A program made the translations under genes and the position numbers. A stretch of 64,000 bases of DNA from Vibrio nigripulchritudo ATCC 27043 (GTDB taxonomy: Bacteria > Pseudomonadota > Gammaproteobacteria > Enterobacterales > Vibrionaceae). Of the stretch, positions 29,332 through 38,764 are shown one piece after another (positions within the stretch are counted from its first letter, which is position 1; every line of letters starts with the position of its first letter). The stretch is taken from the NCBI RefSeq assembly GCF_000222685.1, contig NZ_AFWJ01000278.1, positions 1 to 64,000 on the forward strand. Direction: 5' to 3'. The notes under the pieces are model-generated. The model saw only the letters and a program-made list of their open reading frames with translations. It was not told where the DNA came from and made no database searches.

Positions 29332-29604
29332 TTAGGCGTTACTCTGTTGCTTCTCTATTGCTGGCTGGTTATTGAGTTGTTTTCTGAGCTTACGGATGGT
29401 GAGCTTTTGCTTGAACTGAACACTACCAAATACAAGAGCCGCTATCCCAAAGCCAACAACAAACACCAAACCCAACAGTAATGACAAGTGGAAATCACCT
29501 TTTGCTAACAGATAGTTGAATGAAACCACCTGCTGATTTTGCGCGCCTAAAGCCAAGGCGATCAGCACAAGAGCAATTACCAAGATTATTTTTATAATTT
29601 TCAT
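29332..29604 (-). CDS. lapA: lipopolysaccharide assembly protein A
   Basis: LapA (YciS) is a small inner-membrane partner of LapB. The 90-residue protein has two hydrophobic segments (MKIIKIILVIALVLIALALGA and LSLLLGLVFVVGFGIAALVFG) and a basic coiled-coil tail (KQKLTIRKLRKQLNN), the normal DUF1049 layout. It is preceded by 148 bases with the ihfB terminator, so lapA probably has its own promoter there. Confidence 0.93.
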   Translation of the reverse strand: MKIIKIILVIALVLIALALGAQNQQVVSFNYLLAKGDFHLSLLLGLVFVVGFGIAALVFGSVQFKQKLTIRKLRKQLNNQPAIEKQQSNA

Positions 29605-29700
29605 AAATCACTACTCCGGAATAAGCTTAGGGATTAGATTATGCAGGAATTTATACGATCAAACCATCAAGAATCTGATGAATCTAAGTATTTTAGTTAT

Positions 29701-29736
29701 AAAAAAGCGGCATACGAGATGCATGCCGCTTTTCTA
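29701..29736 (-). terminator. ihfB terminator
   Basis: Stem GCGGCAT/ATGCCGC (29707-29713 with 29723-29729) with an A-run on its left that becomes the U-tract for leftward transcription. Confidence 0.8.
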
Positions 29737-29752
29737 TAACACCAATTGGTGA

Positions 29753-30037
29753 TTAGCCGTGGATGTTAACGCGTTCGCGTAACTCTTTACCCGGCTTGAA
29801 GTGAGGTACGTACTTGCCGTCTAGCTCAACTTTTTCACCAGTTTTTGGGTTACGACCCATTCTTGGCTCACGATAGTGCAATGAGAAACTACCGAAACCA
29901 CGGATCTCAATACGATCACCGCTTTCCAGGGTTGACGCCATATGTTCAAGAATATCCTTGACGGCATCTTCTACTTCTTTTGCAGAAAGGTGTGTTTGCT
30001 GCGCGCAGAGTCTTTCTATTAGTTCAGACTTAGTCAT
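29753..30037 (-). CDS. ihfB: integration host factor subunit beta
   Basis: IHF bends DNA sharply at specific sites for replication, recombination and transcription. The 94-residue HU-family protein includes the arm region [50 protein letters not shown], with the intercalating proline in RNPKTGE. ATG 30037 gives the standard [10 protein letters not shown] start; the form four codons longer is not typical. It follows rpsA with an intervening terminator, the conserved rpsA-ihfB order. Confidence 0.96.
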   Translation of the reverse strand: MTKSELIERLCAQQTHLSAKEVEDAVKDILEHMASTLESGDRIEIRGFGSFSLHYREPRMGRNPKTGEKVELDGKYVPHFKPGKELRERVNIHG

Positions 30038-30077
30038 AGTTCCCCTCATTTCAATGGAATCAAAAAGGCACTTATCG

Positions 30078-30107
30078 AAAAAAAGGGAGCCTAATGGCTC
30101 CCCTTTA
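30078..30107 (-). terminator. terminator between rpsA and ihfB
   Basis: Stem AAAGGGAGCC/GGCTCCCCTTT with loop TAAT (about 30082-30106) and an A-run at its left edge giving the U-tract. Confidence 0.8.
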
Positions 30108-30115
30108 GCGATTTA

Positions 30116-31786
30116 TTATTCGCCTTTAGCAGCCTTGAATGCATCAGCCATAGCGTTACCGAACGCGCCTTCTTCAGACTTGTTCAGTGAAGCCATTGCT
30201 TCTTGCTCTTCAGCTTCATCTTTAGCTTTGATAGATAGGTTGATTACGCGGTTCTTACGGTCAACACCTGTGAACTTCGCTTCAACGCTGTCACCAACGC
30301 TTAGGATTAGAGACGCATCTTCAACACGGTCACGAGATACTTCAGAAGCACGGATGTAACCTTCAACGCCCTCTACAAGTTCAATTGTAGCACCTTTTGC
30401 GTCAACTGCAGTTACAGTACCGTTTACTAGAGCACCTTTCTTGTTGTCAGCAACATATGCGTTGAACGGGTCGTTCTCCATTTGCTTAACGCCTAGAGAG
30501 ATACGCTCGCGCTCTGCGTCTACTGCAAGTACAACTGCAGAGATTTCGTCGCCTTTCTTGTATTCACGTACTGCTTCTTCACCTGGAACGTTCCAAGAGA
30601 TGTCAGATAGGTGTACAAGACCGTCGATGCCGCCTTCAAGACCGATGAAGATACCAAAGTCAGTGATAGACTTGATCTTACCAGTTACTTTATCGCCTTT
30701 AGCTTGAGCTTCAGCGAATGACTGCCATGGGTTAGCTTTACACTGCTTAAGACCTAGAGAAATACGACGACGCTCTTCGTCGATCTCAAGAACCATAACC
30801 TCAACTTCGTCGCCTACGTTCACAACTTTAGATGGGTGGATGTTCTTGTTAGTCCAGTCCATTTCAGATACGTGTACCAGACCTTCAACGCCTTCTTCGA
30901 TTTCAACGAAGCAACCGTAGTCAGTTAGGTTAGTAACACGACCAGAAAGCTTGTGACCTTCTGGGTAACGCTTAGCGATTGCTACCCACGGATCTTCGCC
31001 TAGCTGCTTAAGACCTAGTGATACGCGAGTGCGGTCACGGTCGAACTTAAGAACTTTAACTAGGATCTCGTCACCAACGTTTACGATCTCAGATGGGTGC
31101 TTAACACGCTTCCAAGCCATGTCAGTGATGTGTAGAAGACCGTCTACACCGCCAAGGTCAACGAACGCACCGTAGTCAGTAAGGTTCTTAACGATACCTT
31201 TAACTTCAGTACCTTCTTGTAGAGTTTCAAGAAGCTCGTCACGCTCAACGCTGTTTTCAGATTCGATAACAGCACGACGAGAAACAACAACGTTGTTACG
31301 CTTCTGGTCTAGCTTGATTACTTTGAACTCTAGCTCTTTGTTTTCTAGGTGAGCAGTGTCGCGGATTGGACGCACGTCTACTAGAGAACCTGGAAGGAAA
31401 GCACGGATACCGTTTAGTTCAACAGTGAAACCGCCTTTAACTTTACCGTTGATAACACCAACAACAGTTTCAGCTTCTTCGTAAGCTTTCTCAAGTACGA
31501 TCCAAGCTTCGTGACGCTTCGCTTTCTCACGAGAAAGTTGAGTTTCACCGAAACCGTCTTCAACAGCGTCTAGCGCTACGTCTACTTCAGTACCTACTTC
31601 AACCTCAAGTTCGCCAGCAGCGTTCTTGAATTGTTCAGCTGGGATAGCAGACTCAGACTTAAGACCAGCGTCAACAAGAACGAAACCGTTCTCGATAGCT
31701 ACTACAGTACCTTTAACAATAGTACCTTGTTGGAATTCAGTCTCGTTTAGAAACTCTTCAAAGAGTTGAGCAAAAGATTCAGTCAT
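30116..31786 (-). CDS. rpsA: 30S ribosomal protein S1
   Basis: S1 is an RNA-binding ribosomal protein that recruits mRNAs with structured or weak leaders. The 556-residue length equals that of the E. coli type. It holds six S1 (OB-fold) repeats; repeats 3 to 6 show the familiar G-x-V-x3-T-D-Y/F-G-x-F-V-x-L/I signature ([62 protein letters not shown]). The codon use is strongly biased (many GGT/CGT/GAA), as in other highly expressed genes. It is downstream of cmk with a structured 107-base leader. Confidence 0.98.
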   Translation of the reverse strand: MTESFAQLFEEFLNETEFQQGTIVKGTVVAIENGFVLVDAGLKSESAIPAEQFKNAAGELEVEVGTEVDVALDAVEDGFGETQLSREKAKRHEAWIVLEKAYEEAETVVGVINGKVKGGFTVELNGIRAFLPGSLVDVRPIRDTAHLENKELEFKVIKLDQKRNNVVVSRRAVIESENSVERDELLETLQEGTEVKGIVKNLTDYGAFVDLGGVDGLLHITDMAWKRVKHPSEIVNVGDEILVKVLKFDRDRTRVSLGLKQLGEDPWVAIAKRYPEGHKLSGRVTNLTDYGCFVEIEEGVEGLVHVSEMDWTNKNIHPSKVVNVGDEVEVMVLEIDEERRRISLGLKQCKANPWQSFAEAQAKGDKVTGKIKSITDFGIFIGLEGGIDGLVHLSDISWNVPGEEAVREYKKGDEISAVVLAVDAERERISLGVKQMENDPFNAYVADNKKGALVNGTVTAVDAKGATIELVEGVEGYIRASEVSRDRVEDASLILSVGDSVEAKFTGVDRKNRVINLSIKAKDEAEEQEAMASLNKSEEGAFGNAMADAFKAAKGE

Positions 31787-31893
31787 TATTTGATCTTCAA
31801 TATTTAAACGTCCACGGGTGTCCTACCTCGTGGGGTTGATAAAATTGCCAGTCATCTTCCTTGCGACCAACAGTCCGACTGCCCCAATAGACA
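31787..31893 (-). promoter_or_regulatory. rpsA leader with a GGA-containing hairpin
   Basis: On the minus strand CCACGAGGTAGGACACCCGTGG forms a hairpin (31812-31833) with GGA exposed near the top. The E. coli rpsA leader uses hairpins with GGA loops for S1 binding and autogenous repression; the same arrangement here is inference. No strong Shine-Dalgarno sequence is visible before ATG 31786, which also matches the E. coli case. Confidence 0.5.
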
Positions 31894-32574
31894 TTATTGA
31901 GACAGTTTAGATTCAATAAATTCAAGCGCTTTCTGTACCACCTCATCAATAGAAAGTGATGTAGAATCAAGCACTAACGCGTCTTCCGCTGGACGTAAAG
32001 GTGCTACCGTTCTGTTTCGGTCACGGTCGTCTCTGTCCTGGATCTCGCGCAAAAGGTCATCAAATTTAACATCATGCCCCTTTTCTTGCAACTGCTTGTA
32101 GCGTCTATTCGCTCTTTCTTCGGCGCTGGCATCTAAGAAGATTTTCGCTACAGCGGATGGAAAAACTACCGTGCCCAAATCACGACCATCACCTACTAAG
32201 CCAGGTTCGGACGCAAATGAGCGCTGACGACGTAAAAGTGCTTCGCGAACACGCGGCAACGCTGCAATTTTTGAAGCTGCCTCGCCAGTGGTTTCTTTGC
32301 GAAGTTCTTTAGATACATCTTCGCCTTCCAGAATAACCTTCACCAGGTCACCTTCAGCGATAAACTGAACATCCAGGTGCGTGGCAATCGGAACCAAAGC
32401 ATCTTCAGATTCCGTGTCTATTCCATGATGGATCGCAGCAAGTGCAAGAACACGATAAATCGCGCCCGAATCGAGCAAATGAAAGCCAAGTTTTTCCGCC
32501 AACAACATACAAAGGGTACCTTTCCCTGCACCGCTAGGACCGTCTACAGTAATAACTGGAGGTTGAAGGGACAT
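31894..32574 (-). CDS. cmk: cytidylate kinase
   Basis: Cmk phosphorylates CMP and dCMP. The 226-residue protein has the P-loop GPSGAGKGT (residues 12-20), the substrate-domain [12 protein letters not shown] and the LID-type [25 protein letters not shown]. It lies immediately upstream of rpsA, the conserved cmk-rpsA order. Confidence 0.97.
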   Translation of the reverse strand: MSLQPPVITVDGPSGAGKGTLCMLLAEKLGFHLLDSGAIYRVLALAAIHHGIDTESEDALVPIATHLDVQFIAEGDLVKVILEGEDVSKELRKETTGEAASKIAALPRVREALLRRQRSFASEPGLVGDGRDLGTVVFPSAVAKIFLDASAEERANRRYKQLQEKGHDVKFDDLLREIQDRDDRDRNRTVAPLRPAEDALVLDSTSLSIDEVVQKALEFIESKLSQ

Positions 32575-32665
32575 GTTTTTCTCCGTTTTCGTTTGTAGTG
32601 AGCGTTCTTATGCCACCCACTTTTATCGGCGCGCTATTATACCGAAAGCTATGATGAATAAAAAA

Positions 32666-32755
32666 CAAAAAAGTCCGTTATATTTTGTATACATGTGATA
32701 CAAGCTTCTGTTTATACAAGAAAATGTAACACCACTTACACAAAACGGACTTTTG
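32666..32755 (-). repeat. long-loop inverted repeat downstream of sohB
   Basis: CAAAAAAGTCCGTT (32666-32679) pairs with AACGGACTTTTG (32744-32755) across a loop of about 64 bases. Leftward it ends in a U-rich run, so it could terminate sohB despite the wide loop. The loop itself holds TTGTAT...ATACAA (32685-32703) and a further ATACAA (32714-32719). The cmk promoter must also lie in this 212-base gap. Confidence 0.5.
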
Positions 32756-32786
32756 TTTGAAATATCAGACCTTACTAAATAATAGT

Positions 32787-33848
32787 CTATAGAATCGGTC
32801 TTTGACCTTTAGACACCCACTTCATGATCACATTATCAATAATGTTTGCACCTACACCAGTAAGCTTGTCAGACAATTTTTTCTTTTGAACATAATGAAT
32901 AGACAGAACCGTCTTGTCTTGGCAGGCTTTCATCACCAAGTCGTCTGAGGTTGAGATCTCGTCAACCAAACCTAGGTCTTTTGCCTGAGTACCGAACCAG
33001 TGTTCACCAGTCGCTACCTTATCCAGATCAAGTGTCGGTCTGCGCTCATTGATAAAGTTTTTAAACAAACCATGTGTTTCTTCTAGCTCTTCTTTGAATT
33101 TATCACGTGCCTTGTCGGTGTTTTCACCAAACATAGTCAGGGTACGCTTGTACTCACCTGCAGTGAGTTGCTCGTACTCGATATCGTGTTTTTTCAGAAG
33201 TTTATTGAAGTTTGGCAACTGAGCAATAACACCAATAGAACCTACTACAGCAAAAGGGGCAGAGACAATTTTATCGGCCACACACGCCATCATGTAACCA
33301 CCGCTAGCCGCAACTTTGTCGACAGAAATGGTAAGGGGCAGATTAGCCGCTTTGATACGATCTAACTGAGAAGACGCTAAACCATAAGCGTGAACCATTC
33401 CACCACCGGACTCGAGTTTTACAAGAACCTCATCTCCTTCTTTCGCAACAGCTACAATAGCACTGACTTCTTCGCGCAGTGCTGTCACTTCTTTTGCGTC
33501 AATGGATCCATTGAAGTCCAATACGAAAAGGTGTGGCTTTCTATTCGCTTCTAACTCGCCATCCTTTACCGTTTTCTTCACTTCTTTTTCACGTTCTTTG
33601 TCTTTTTCTTTCTGCGCTTTTTTATCTGCCTTGTGTTTAGCTTTTAAAAACGCTTCATCGTGAAGGTGGTTCTCAAGCTGCTCTACGCTGTGTTCGTATC
33701 GCTCAGTAAGATTGGTTACTTCCAACTCACCTTTTGCACCGCCCTGCTTTCCACCCACAGACTTTACCACCACGAGTAGCACTACAACGGCTGCCAGTAT
33801 TGTGACGATCTTGGCTAAAAATAATCCGTAATCTAATAAAAATTCCAA
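32787..33848 (-). CDS. sohB: SohB, S49-family membrane protease
   Basis: SohB is an inner-membrane serine protease of the signal-peptide-peptidase (SppA) clan. The 353-residue protein has an N-terminal membrane segment (FLAKIVTILAAVVVLLVVV, residues 10-28), an extended Lys/Glu-rich linker (about 70-98) and the protease core with VKLESGGGMVHAYG and the nucleophile Ser182 in VAASGGYMMACVADKI. The downstream SIGVIAQLPNFNKLL matches the family. It is divergent from yciK with 145 bases between. Confidence 0.95.
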   Translation of the reverse strand: MEFLLDYGLFLAKIVTILAAVVVLLVVVKSVGGKQGGAKGELEVTNLTERYEHSVEQLENHLHDEAFLKAKHKADKKAQKEKDKEREKEVKKTVKDGELEANRKPHLFVLDFNGSIDAKEVTALREEVSAIVAVAKEGDEVLVKLESGGGMVHAYGLASSQLDRIKAANLPLTISVDKVAASGGYMMACVADKIVSAPFAVVGSIGVIAQLPNFNKLLKKHDIEYEQLTAGEYKRTLTMFGENTDKARDKFKEELEETHGLFKNFINERRPTLDLDKVATGEHWFGTQAKDLGLVDEISTSDDLVMKACQDKTVLSIHYVQKKKLSDKLTGVGANIIDNVIMKWVSKGQRPIL

Positions 33849-33993
33849 TGTGATATCCCCAAGAGAATGAATTGGTGTATTGTAACCATCTTGTCACGAT
33901 TACCAATAGTAAATGCCGATTTTCGATAGTGATGTATCAATCACTTATAGGACATTAATGGTGGTCGCCAATTCATATTACAAGGTGAGAAAA

Positions 33994-34737
33994 GTGGATT
34001 ATTCAGTCTCAGATAAAGCCTTAGCAGGCAGAGTCATATTGGTCACGGGTGCAGGAGCAGGTATTGGTAAGCAGGCGGCTATCAGTTATGCCGAACACGG
34101 AGCTACCGTAATTCTCTTGGGAAGAACCGTTGCCAAACTTGAAGAAACCTACGACGAAATTGAAGCAATCGGCGCACCGCAGCCTGCAATTATTCCACTT
34201 GATATGAAAGGAGCAACCAAACAACATTACCAGGATATGGTAGAGACCATCGAAGGTCAGTTTGGTCGTTTAGACGGTGTACTTCATAACGCCAGCATTC
34301 TTGGTGTGATCAGTCCTTTTGACCAAATTGGTGAAGACACCTACGACGATGTCATGCAAATCAACGTAAAAGCACAGTTTCTGATGACTCAGGCTGTGTT
34401 ACCGCTTCTGAAAAAATCTGAAGACGGTCGTCTGGTGTTTACCTCTTCAACCGTTGGGCACGATGGGCGAGCATTCTGGGGAACCTATGCCATGTCTAAG
34501 TTTGCAACTGAAGGCATGATGCAGGTACTGGCAGATGAACTGGAAGATACAAGCGTTAGAGTTAGTGCGATCAATCCTGGTGGTACAAGAACGGGAATGC
34601 GTGCAAAAGCCTACCCGGCAGAAGATGCAGAATTATTGAAGACCCCATTGGATATCATGCCACTTTATCTTTACCTAATGGCTCCAGAGGGTAAAAGCGT
34701 ACATGGAGAGTGTATTGACGCTCAACCCAAGAAATAG
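33994..34737 (+). CDS. yciK: YciK-family short-chain oxidoreductase (GTG start)
   Basis: A 247-residue SDR of the YciK family, function unknown, usually beside sohB or cobO. The cofactor site is TGAGAGIGKQAA, the NNAG-equivalent is HNAS, and the active site has Ser in FTSSTVGHDG and YAMSK. I place the start at GTG 33994 because a strong ribosome-binding site (AAGGTGAG, 33981-33988) lies at the right spacing and the protein then begins VDYSVSDKALAGR, like its relatives; an upstream ATG at 33913 would add 27 unrelated residues. It is monocistronic and divergent from sohB. Confidence 0.88.
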   Translation: MDYSVSDKALAGRVILVTGAGAGIGKQAAISYAEHGATVILLGRTVAKLEETYDEIEAIGAPQPAIIPLDMKGATKQHYQDMVETIEGQFGRLDGVLHNASILGVISPFDQIGEDTYDDVMQINVKAQFLMTQAVLPLLKKSEDGRLVFTSSTVGHDGRAFWGTYAMSKFATEGMMQVLADELEDTSVRVSAINPGGTRTGMRAKAYPAEDAELLKTPLDIMPLYLYLMAPEGKSVHGECIDAQPKK

Positions 34738-34754
34738 ATGAGTTTCGCACGAAA

Positions 34755-34788
34755 GAAAAACGCCCGGCTCAGTGCCGGGCGTTTTTGT
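34755..34788. terminator. bidirectional terminator between yciK and cheV
   Basis: Stem ACGCCCGGC/GCCGGGCGT around TCAGT (34760-34782), A-run left and T-run right. Confidence 0.9.
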
Positions 34789-35726
34789 TAGATAATGTCT
34801 CTTAACCGATCCTGAGTCACTTTTACCAGCAAATCAGGTTGGAACTTAGATATAAACTTGTTGCAACCTACCTTCTCAACCATCGCCTCGTTAAAGCTAC
34901 CGCTGAGAGATGTATTCAATGTGATGTAGAGATCTTTCATTCGGGGATCGCTGCGCACTTCGTGCGTCAGTTTATAGCCGTCCATTTCAGGCATCTCTGC
35001 ATCGGTGATCATGAGGAGCAATTCATTAGCCACATCTTTCCCTTCATCACACCATGACTTGAGAAGATTAAGAGCCTCAAGACCATCATTACATTCCATG
35101 ATTTCAAGCCCTAACTGGCTCAACGTGCCTCGAACCTGATTTCGAGCCGTTGAAGAATCATCGACAATCAGGATCTTACGACCCGCCATCTCGTGACTTA
35201 AATCTTCATCTAAAACGCCGTCGGAAATTGAAACGTCATAGTCGACTATTTCTGCCAAAACTTTCTCAACATCAATTATTTCAACGATGCGCTTTTGCTC
35301 ATTTTCCATGATGTTGGTAATGGCGGTCAGATAGTTCGCGCGACCAGCGGTTTTTGGAGGTGGCTGGATTTCTGTCCAAGCGGTATTGATGATATTGCGA
35401 ACCTGACCGACCAAGAAGCCCTGAATAGTACGGTTGTATTCAGTAATAATGAGATTCTGTTCTTCGCTATCCTGCATAGGTCGAAAGCCAATCGCAGCGC
35501 GAAGATCAATAACAGGGACAGATTCACCACGAAGCGATGCAACACCAGTAATATAATGATGCGCACCTGGTAGTTTAGTGAGTTGCGGAAGTTTTAAGAC
35601 TTCCCGAACCTTAAATACGTTTACGGCAAAAATTTGCGAGCTATTGAGCTGGAACAATAACAACTCTAAACGGTTTTCACCGACTAGCTTTGTTCTTTGG
35701 TCAACGCTGCTTAATACTCCAGACAT
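34788..35726 (-). CDS. cheV: chemotaxis protein CheV
   Basis: CheV joins a CheW-like coupling domain to a response-regulator receiver domain and tunes receptor-CheA arrays. The 312-residue protein has the CheW part (about residues 20-160, with FKVREVLKLPQLTKLPGAHHYITGVASLRGESVPVIDL) and the receiver part (about 183-308) with acidic pocket VDD (188-190) and phospho-acceptor Asp242 (MITDAEMPEMDG). ATG 35726 gives the normal start MSGVLSSVDQRTKL. Vibrios carry several CheV paralogues; this one stands alone, away from the main che/fla cluster. Confidence 0.94.
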   Translation of the reverse strand: MSGVLSSVDQRTKLVGENRLELLLFQLNSSQIFAVNVFKVREVLKLPQLTKLPGAHHYITGVASLRGESVPVIDLRAAIGFRPMQDSEEQNLIITEYNRTIQGFLVGQVRNIINTAWTEIQPPPKTAGRANYLTAITNIMENEQKRIVEIIDVEKVLAEIVDYDVSISDGVLDEDLSHEMAGRKILIVDDSSTARNQVRGTLSQLGLEIMECNDGLEALNLLKSWCDEGKDVANELLLMITDAEMPEMDGYKLTHEVRSDPRMKDLYITLNTSLSGSFNEAMVEKVGCNKFISKFQPDLLVKVTQDRLRDII

Positions 35727-35828
35727 ACGGTTTCTCACTAATTAATCAATAATTACAGAGTACAGCATCAATTGCATCTGCGCCATATTACGAACCAACT
35801 AATCCGGCTCAATCTGTACAGGAATGGA

Positions 35829-37043
35829 TTAACCTTCAACCACTTTCATGAGTAGCTGACCATCGTACATCGCTTGTTTTATCAAAGCAGCTCCCGGCAT
35901 CGTTGCTTCAGTATAGAAACGACTCTCCTCCAATTGTAGATCTTGATGGTAAACTGGCAAGGTCTGTGTTTCGATACATTCTTGAATCGACGGGTATAAA
36001 ATAGACTTAGCCTGATTTATTACACCACCGATCAGCACTTTTTCCGGGTTAAATAAGTTAATCACAATGGCAATTGCCGCACCGAGGTATCTGCCGAGTC
36101 TCTGAATTTCTTCTATGGCTAATGCATCCCCTGCTTCCGCAGCTGCACAAATAGACTCAATAGTAATGTCGTCGTGAGGAATCGAAGTTTCTTCACCGTC
36201 AGCTATGCGGGCAGTGATCACTTCCCTTAATGCCTTTGAGCTCGCTAAGGTTTCCAGACATCCTGTATTGCCACAGTGGCATTGCTTCCCTTCAGGTGTG
36301 ATCTGAATGTGCCCTAACTCACCAATATTGCCGTGTCGACCTTGCAGCACGCGACCATCAAGGATGATACCGGCACCTAAGCCATGATGAATTGAAATCA
36401 GAACAGAATTTTCTACACCCTGAGAATTCCCGAATAACTTCTCTGCAAGTGCCCAGGCTCGGGTATCGTTCGCAATGAAAACAGGCAGACCAGTCGCTTT
36501 GTAGATTTCTGGTCCTAACGCCAGGTTATTCACATTGTAATGAGGCATTTGCAAAACAATGCCTTTGTCGGAATCCACCAGCCCGGGAAGAGTAAGAGCG
36601 ATACTGGTTACGCGATCCAGTTTGTCTGAATACACCTGAAAAAACTCTTCAATCTCGTGAAGTAGCCTTTCCAGCACTTCGTCCTGTTCGATTTCATCAA
36701 TGGTGATTTTCGTATCTACCAATACGGAACCGCCATGTTCATGCAGAGCAATAGTCAGGTAGCCTCGACCAAGACGCATCGACAGAAATTGCCAACCTTC
36801 GTTATCTGTTTGAAGACCAACCGCAGGACGTCCACGGCTCGTCGCTTCCTGAACCGTCGTTTCATGAATTAAGTGAGCATCGATGAGCTCTCGGGTAATT
36901 TTGGTAATACTGGCGGGTGCCAGCTCGCTGGTTTTCGATAAGTCTATACGAGAAATAGGACCTTTTAAGTCTATCAACTTATATACACGGCCAGCGTTGA
37001 CCTGCTTGATATGATCAATATGGCCTGGTTGAGCCATGTACAT
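35829..37043 (-). CDS. mlc: Mlc-type ROK-family glucose repressor
   Basis: Mlc represses PTS genes such as ptsG and is released when unphosphorylated EIICB-Glc captures it at the membrane. The 404-residue protein aligns well with E. coli Mlc: QPGHIDHIKQVNAGRVYKLIDLKGPISRIDLSKTSELAPASITKITRELI (winged helix, about residues 5-54), RGRPAVGL and the zinc site GKQCHCGNTGCLE in the ROK domain. NagC is the main alternative, but the PGHID start and the ptsG gene 12 kb away favour Mlc. ATG 37043 is preferred over an ATG two codons later because GGAG lies six bases upstream. Confidence 0.9.
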   Translation of the reverse strand: MYMAQPGHIDHIKQVNAGRVYKLIDLKGPISRIDLSKTSELAPASITKITRELIDAHLIHETTVQEATSRGRPAVGLQTDNEGWQFLSMRLGRGYLTIALHEHGGSVLVDTKITIDEIEQDEVLERLLHEIEEFFQVYSDKLDRVTSIALTLPGLVDSDKGIVLQMPHYNVNNLALGPEIYKATGLPVFIANDTRAWALAEKLFGNSQGVENSVLISIHHGLGAGIILDGRVLQGRHGNIGELGHIQITPEGKQCHCGNTGCLETLASSKALREVITARIADGEETSIPHDDITIESICAAAEAGDALAIEEIQRLGRYLGAAIAIVINLFNPEKVLIGGVINQAKSILYPSIQECIETQTLPVYHQDLQLEESRFYTEATMPGAALIKQAMYDGQLLMKVVEG

Positions 37044-37299
37044 AGGAAACTCCGAAGATTGTAAACCTACTAATTTTTTTACTTTGAAAACTAATTGTGA
37101 AGCAGCTTAATCCATCGTCGTGACTCCCATCACGTATCTCTCAATTCTTTTTATACAAGTTTGAATTTAGACATTTTTTAAACCTGAGAATAGTGATCCA
37201 CTCGATGTTTTTTTGCGAACGAAAATATCTCCTACTCGCTACACTTGTTTATACAAAAGCAAGAATACATGGAATTAAGGCGATCTAACGGAGATTCAT

Positions 37300-38745
37300 A
37301 TGTCTAAACTCATCAGACGAACAAAAATTGTTGCTACTCTGGGTCCTTCGACTGACAAAGACAACAATCTGGAAGGGATCATAGAAGCTGGAGCAAACGT
37401 GGTGCGAATGAACTTCTCGCATGGTAGCGCAGAAGACCACATTCAACGAGCTCAGAAAGTAAGACAAATTGCAGCAAGATTAGGTACTCACGTGGCGATT
37501 TTGGGTGACTTGCAAGGACCAAAGATCCGCGTGTCTACGTTCAAAGAGGGAAAGGTAGAACTCAATGTCGGTGCTAAATTTGTTTTGGATGCAGAGCTTC
37601 CGGCGGGTGAAGGAACAGAGACGGCTGTTGGCGTAGACTACAAAGAACTGCCTCGGGATGTGAGTAATGGAGATATCTTGCTGCTCGATGACGGACGTGT
37701 GCAGTTGAAAGTCCTGTCGGTAGAAAACGCTAAAGTGCATACCTCAGTCCTCATTGGTGGCGACCTTTCTAACAACAAAGGGATCAACAAAAAAGGCGGT
37801 GGACTTTCTGCTGAAGCACTGACTGAAAAAGACAAAGCCGACATCCTGACAGCTGCAAAAATCAAAGTCGATTACCTCGCCGTCTCCTTCCCAAGAAACG
37901 GGGAAGATATGAAATACGCCCGTCGCCTTGCAACAGACGCAGGGTTAGAGGCTCGAATGGTTGCGAAGGTTGAACGTGCTGAAACGGTTATTGATGACGA
38001 CAGCATGGACGACATCATTCTGGCTTCAGATGCTGTCATGGTGGCACGTGGTGACTTGGGGGTTGAAATCGGTGACCCTGAGCTGGTTGGCGTACAGAAG
38101 CAACTGATTCGACGTGCTCGCAAGCACAACAGAACCGTGATTACAGCAACACAGATGATGGAATCCATGATCGAAAACCCAATGCCAACACGGGCGGAAG
38201 TGATGGATGTAGCGAATGCCGTGTTAGATGGTACGGACGCCGTCATGCTTTCTGGAGAAACTGCAGCGGGTAATTACCCTGTAGAGACCGTCAGATCAAT
38301 GGCAGAAGTGTGTATTGGGGCAGAGAAAATGCCGTCTGTAAATGTATCTGGTCACCGCCTGACAAGGCAATTTGAGTCAGCTTCAGAAACTATTTCCATG
38401 GCAACCATGTACGCAGCTAACCACTTAGAAGGCGTAAAAGCGATGGTCAGCCTGACGGAATCAGGAAAAACCGTACTGACTATGTCGCGTTTGAGCTCTG
38501 GTCTGCCTATTTTTGCTCTATCGAGAAATGAAGCGACACTCAACCGTTGTACCCTGTATCGCGGCGTTACGCCTGTGTACTTTGGAACTGAAGGCGGTTC
38601 AGGTTTAGATACTACTTATTCAGCACTGGAGACACTGAAAGAACAAGGTTTTCTCGATGCCGGAGACGTCGTCATTATTACTCAAGGTGATGTGATGGAT
38701 GTTATTGGTTCGACCAACTGCATGCGAATTATCGAAGTAAGATAG
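37300..38745 (+). CDS. pykA: pyruvate kinase, type II
   Basis: Pyruvate kinase converts phosphoenolpyruvate and ADP to pyruvate and ATP. The 481-residue protein is of the AMP/sugar-phosphate-activated PykA type by its start [42 protein letters not shown] and length. Visible active-site motifs are [41 protein letters not shown] and [13 protein letters not shown], and the [43 protein letters not shown] block. It is divergent from mlc across 256 bases, as in other vibrios. Confidence 0.96.
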   Translation: MSKLIRRTKIVATLGPSTDKDNNLEGIIEAGANVVRMNFSHGSAEDHIQRAQKVRQIAARLGTHVAILGDLQGPKIRVSTFKEGKVELNVGAKFVLDAELPAGEGTETAVGVDYKELPRDVSNGDILLLDDGRVQLKVLSVENAKVHTSVLIGGDLSNNKGINKKGGGLSAEALTEKDKADILTAAKIKVDYLAVSFPRNGEDMKYARRLATDAGLEARMVAKVERAETVIDDDSMDDIILASDAVMVARGDLGVEIGDPELVGVQKQLIRRARKHNRTVITATQMMESMIENPMPTRAEVMDVANAVLDGTDAVMLSGETAAGNYPVETVRSMAEVCIGAEKMPSVNVSGHRLTRQFESASETISMATMYAANHLEGVKAMVSLTESGKTVLTMSRLSSGLPIFALSRNEATLNRCTLYRGVTPVYFGTEGGSGLDTTYSALETLKEQGFLDAGDVVIITQGDVMDVIGSTNCMRIIEVR

Positions 38746-38764
38746 ATTTGAGCCTGTTTGGGAA

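Noticed and set aside
32638-32650. TTATACCGAAAG near cmk as a third copy of the palindromic repeat
   Set aside because: Only about nine bases match and there is no inverted partner nearby.
37145-37260. TATACAA motifs in the mlc-pykA gap as further members of the four-box operator
   Set aside because: The gap is AT-rich, and isolated TATACAA without the symmetric TGTACA arrangement is expected by chance.
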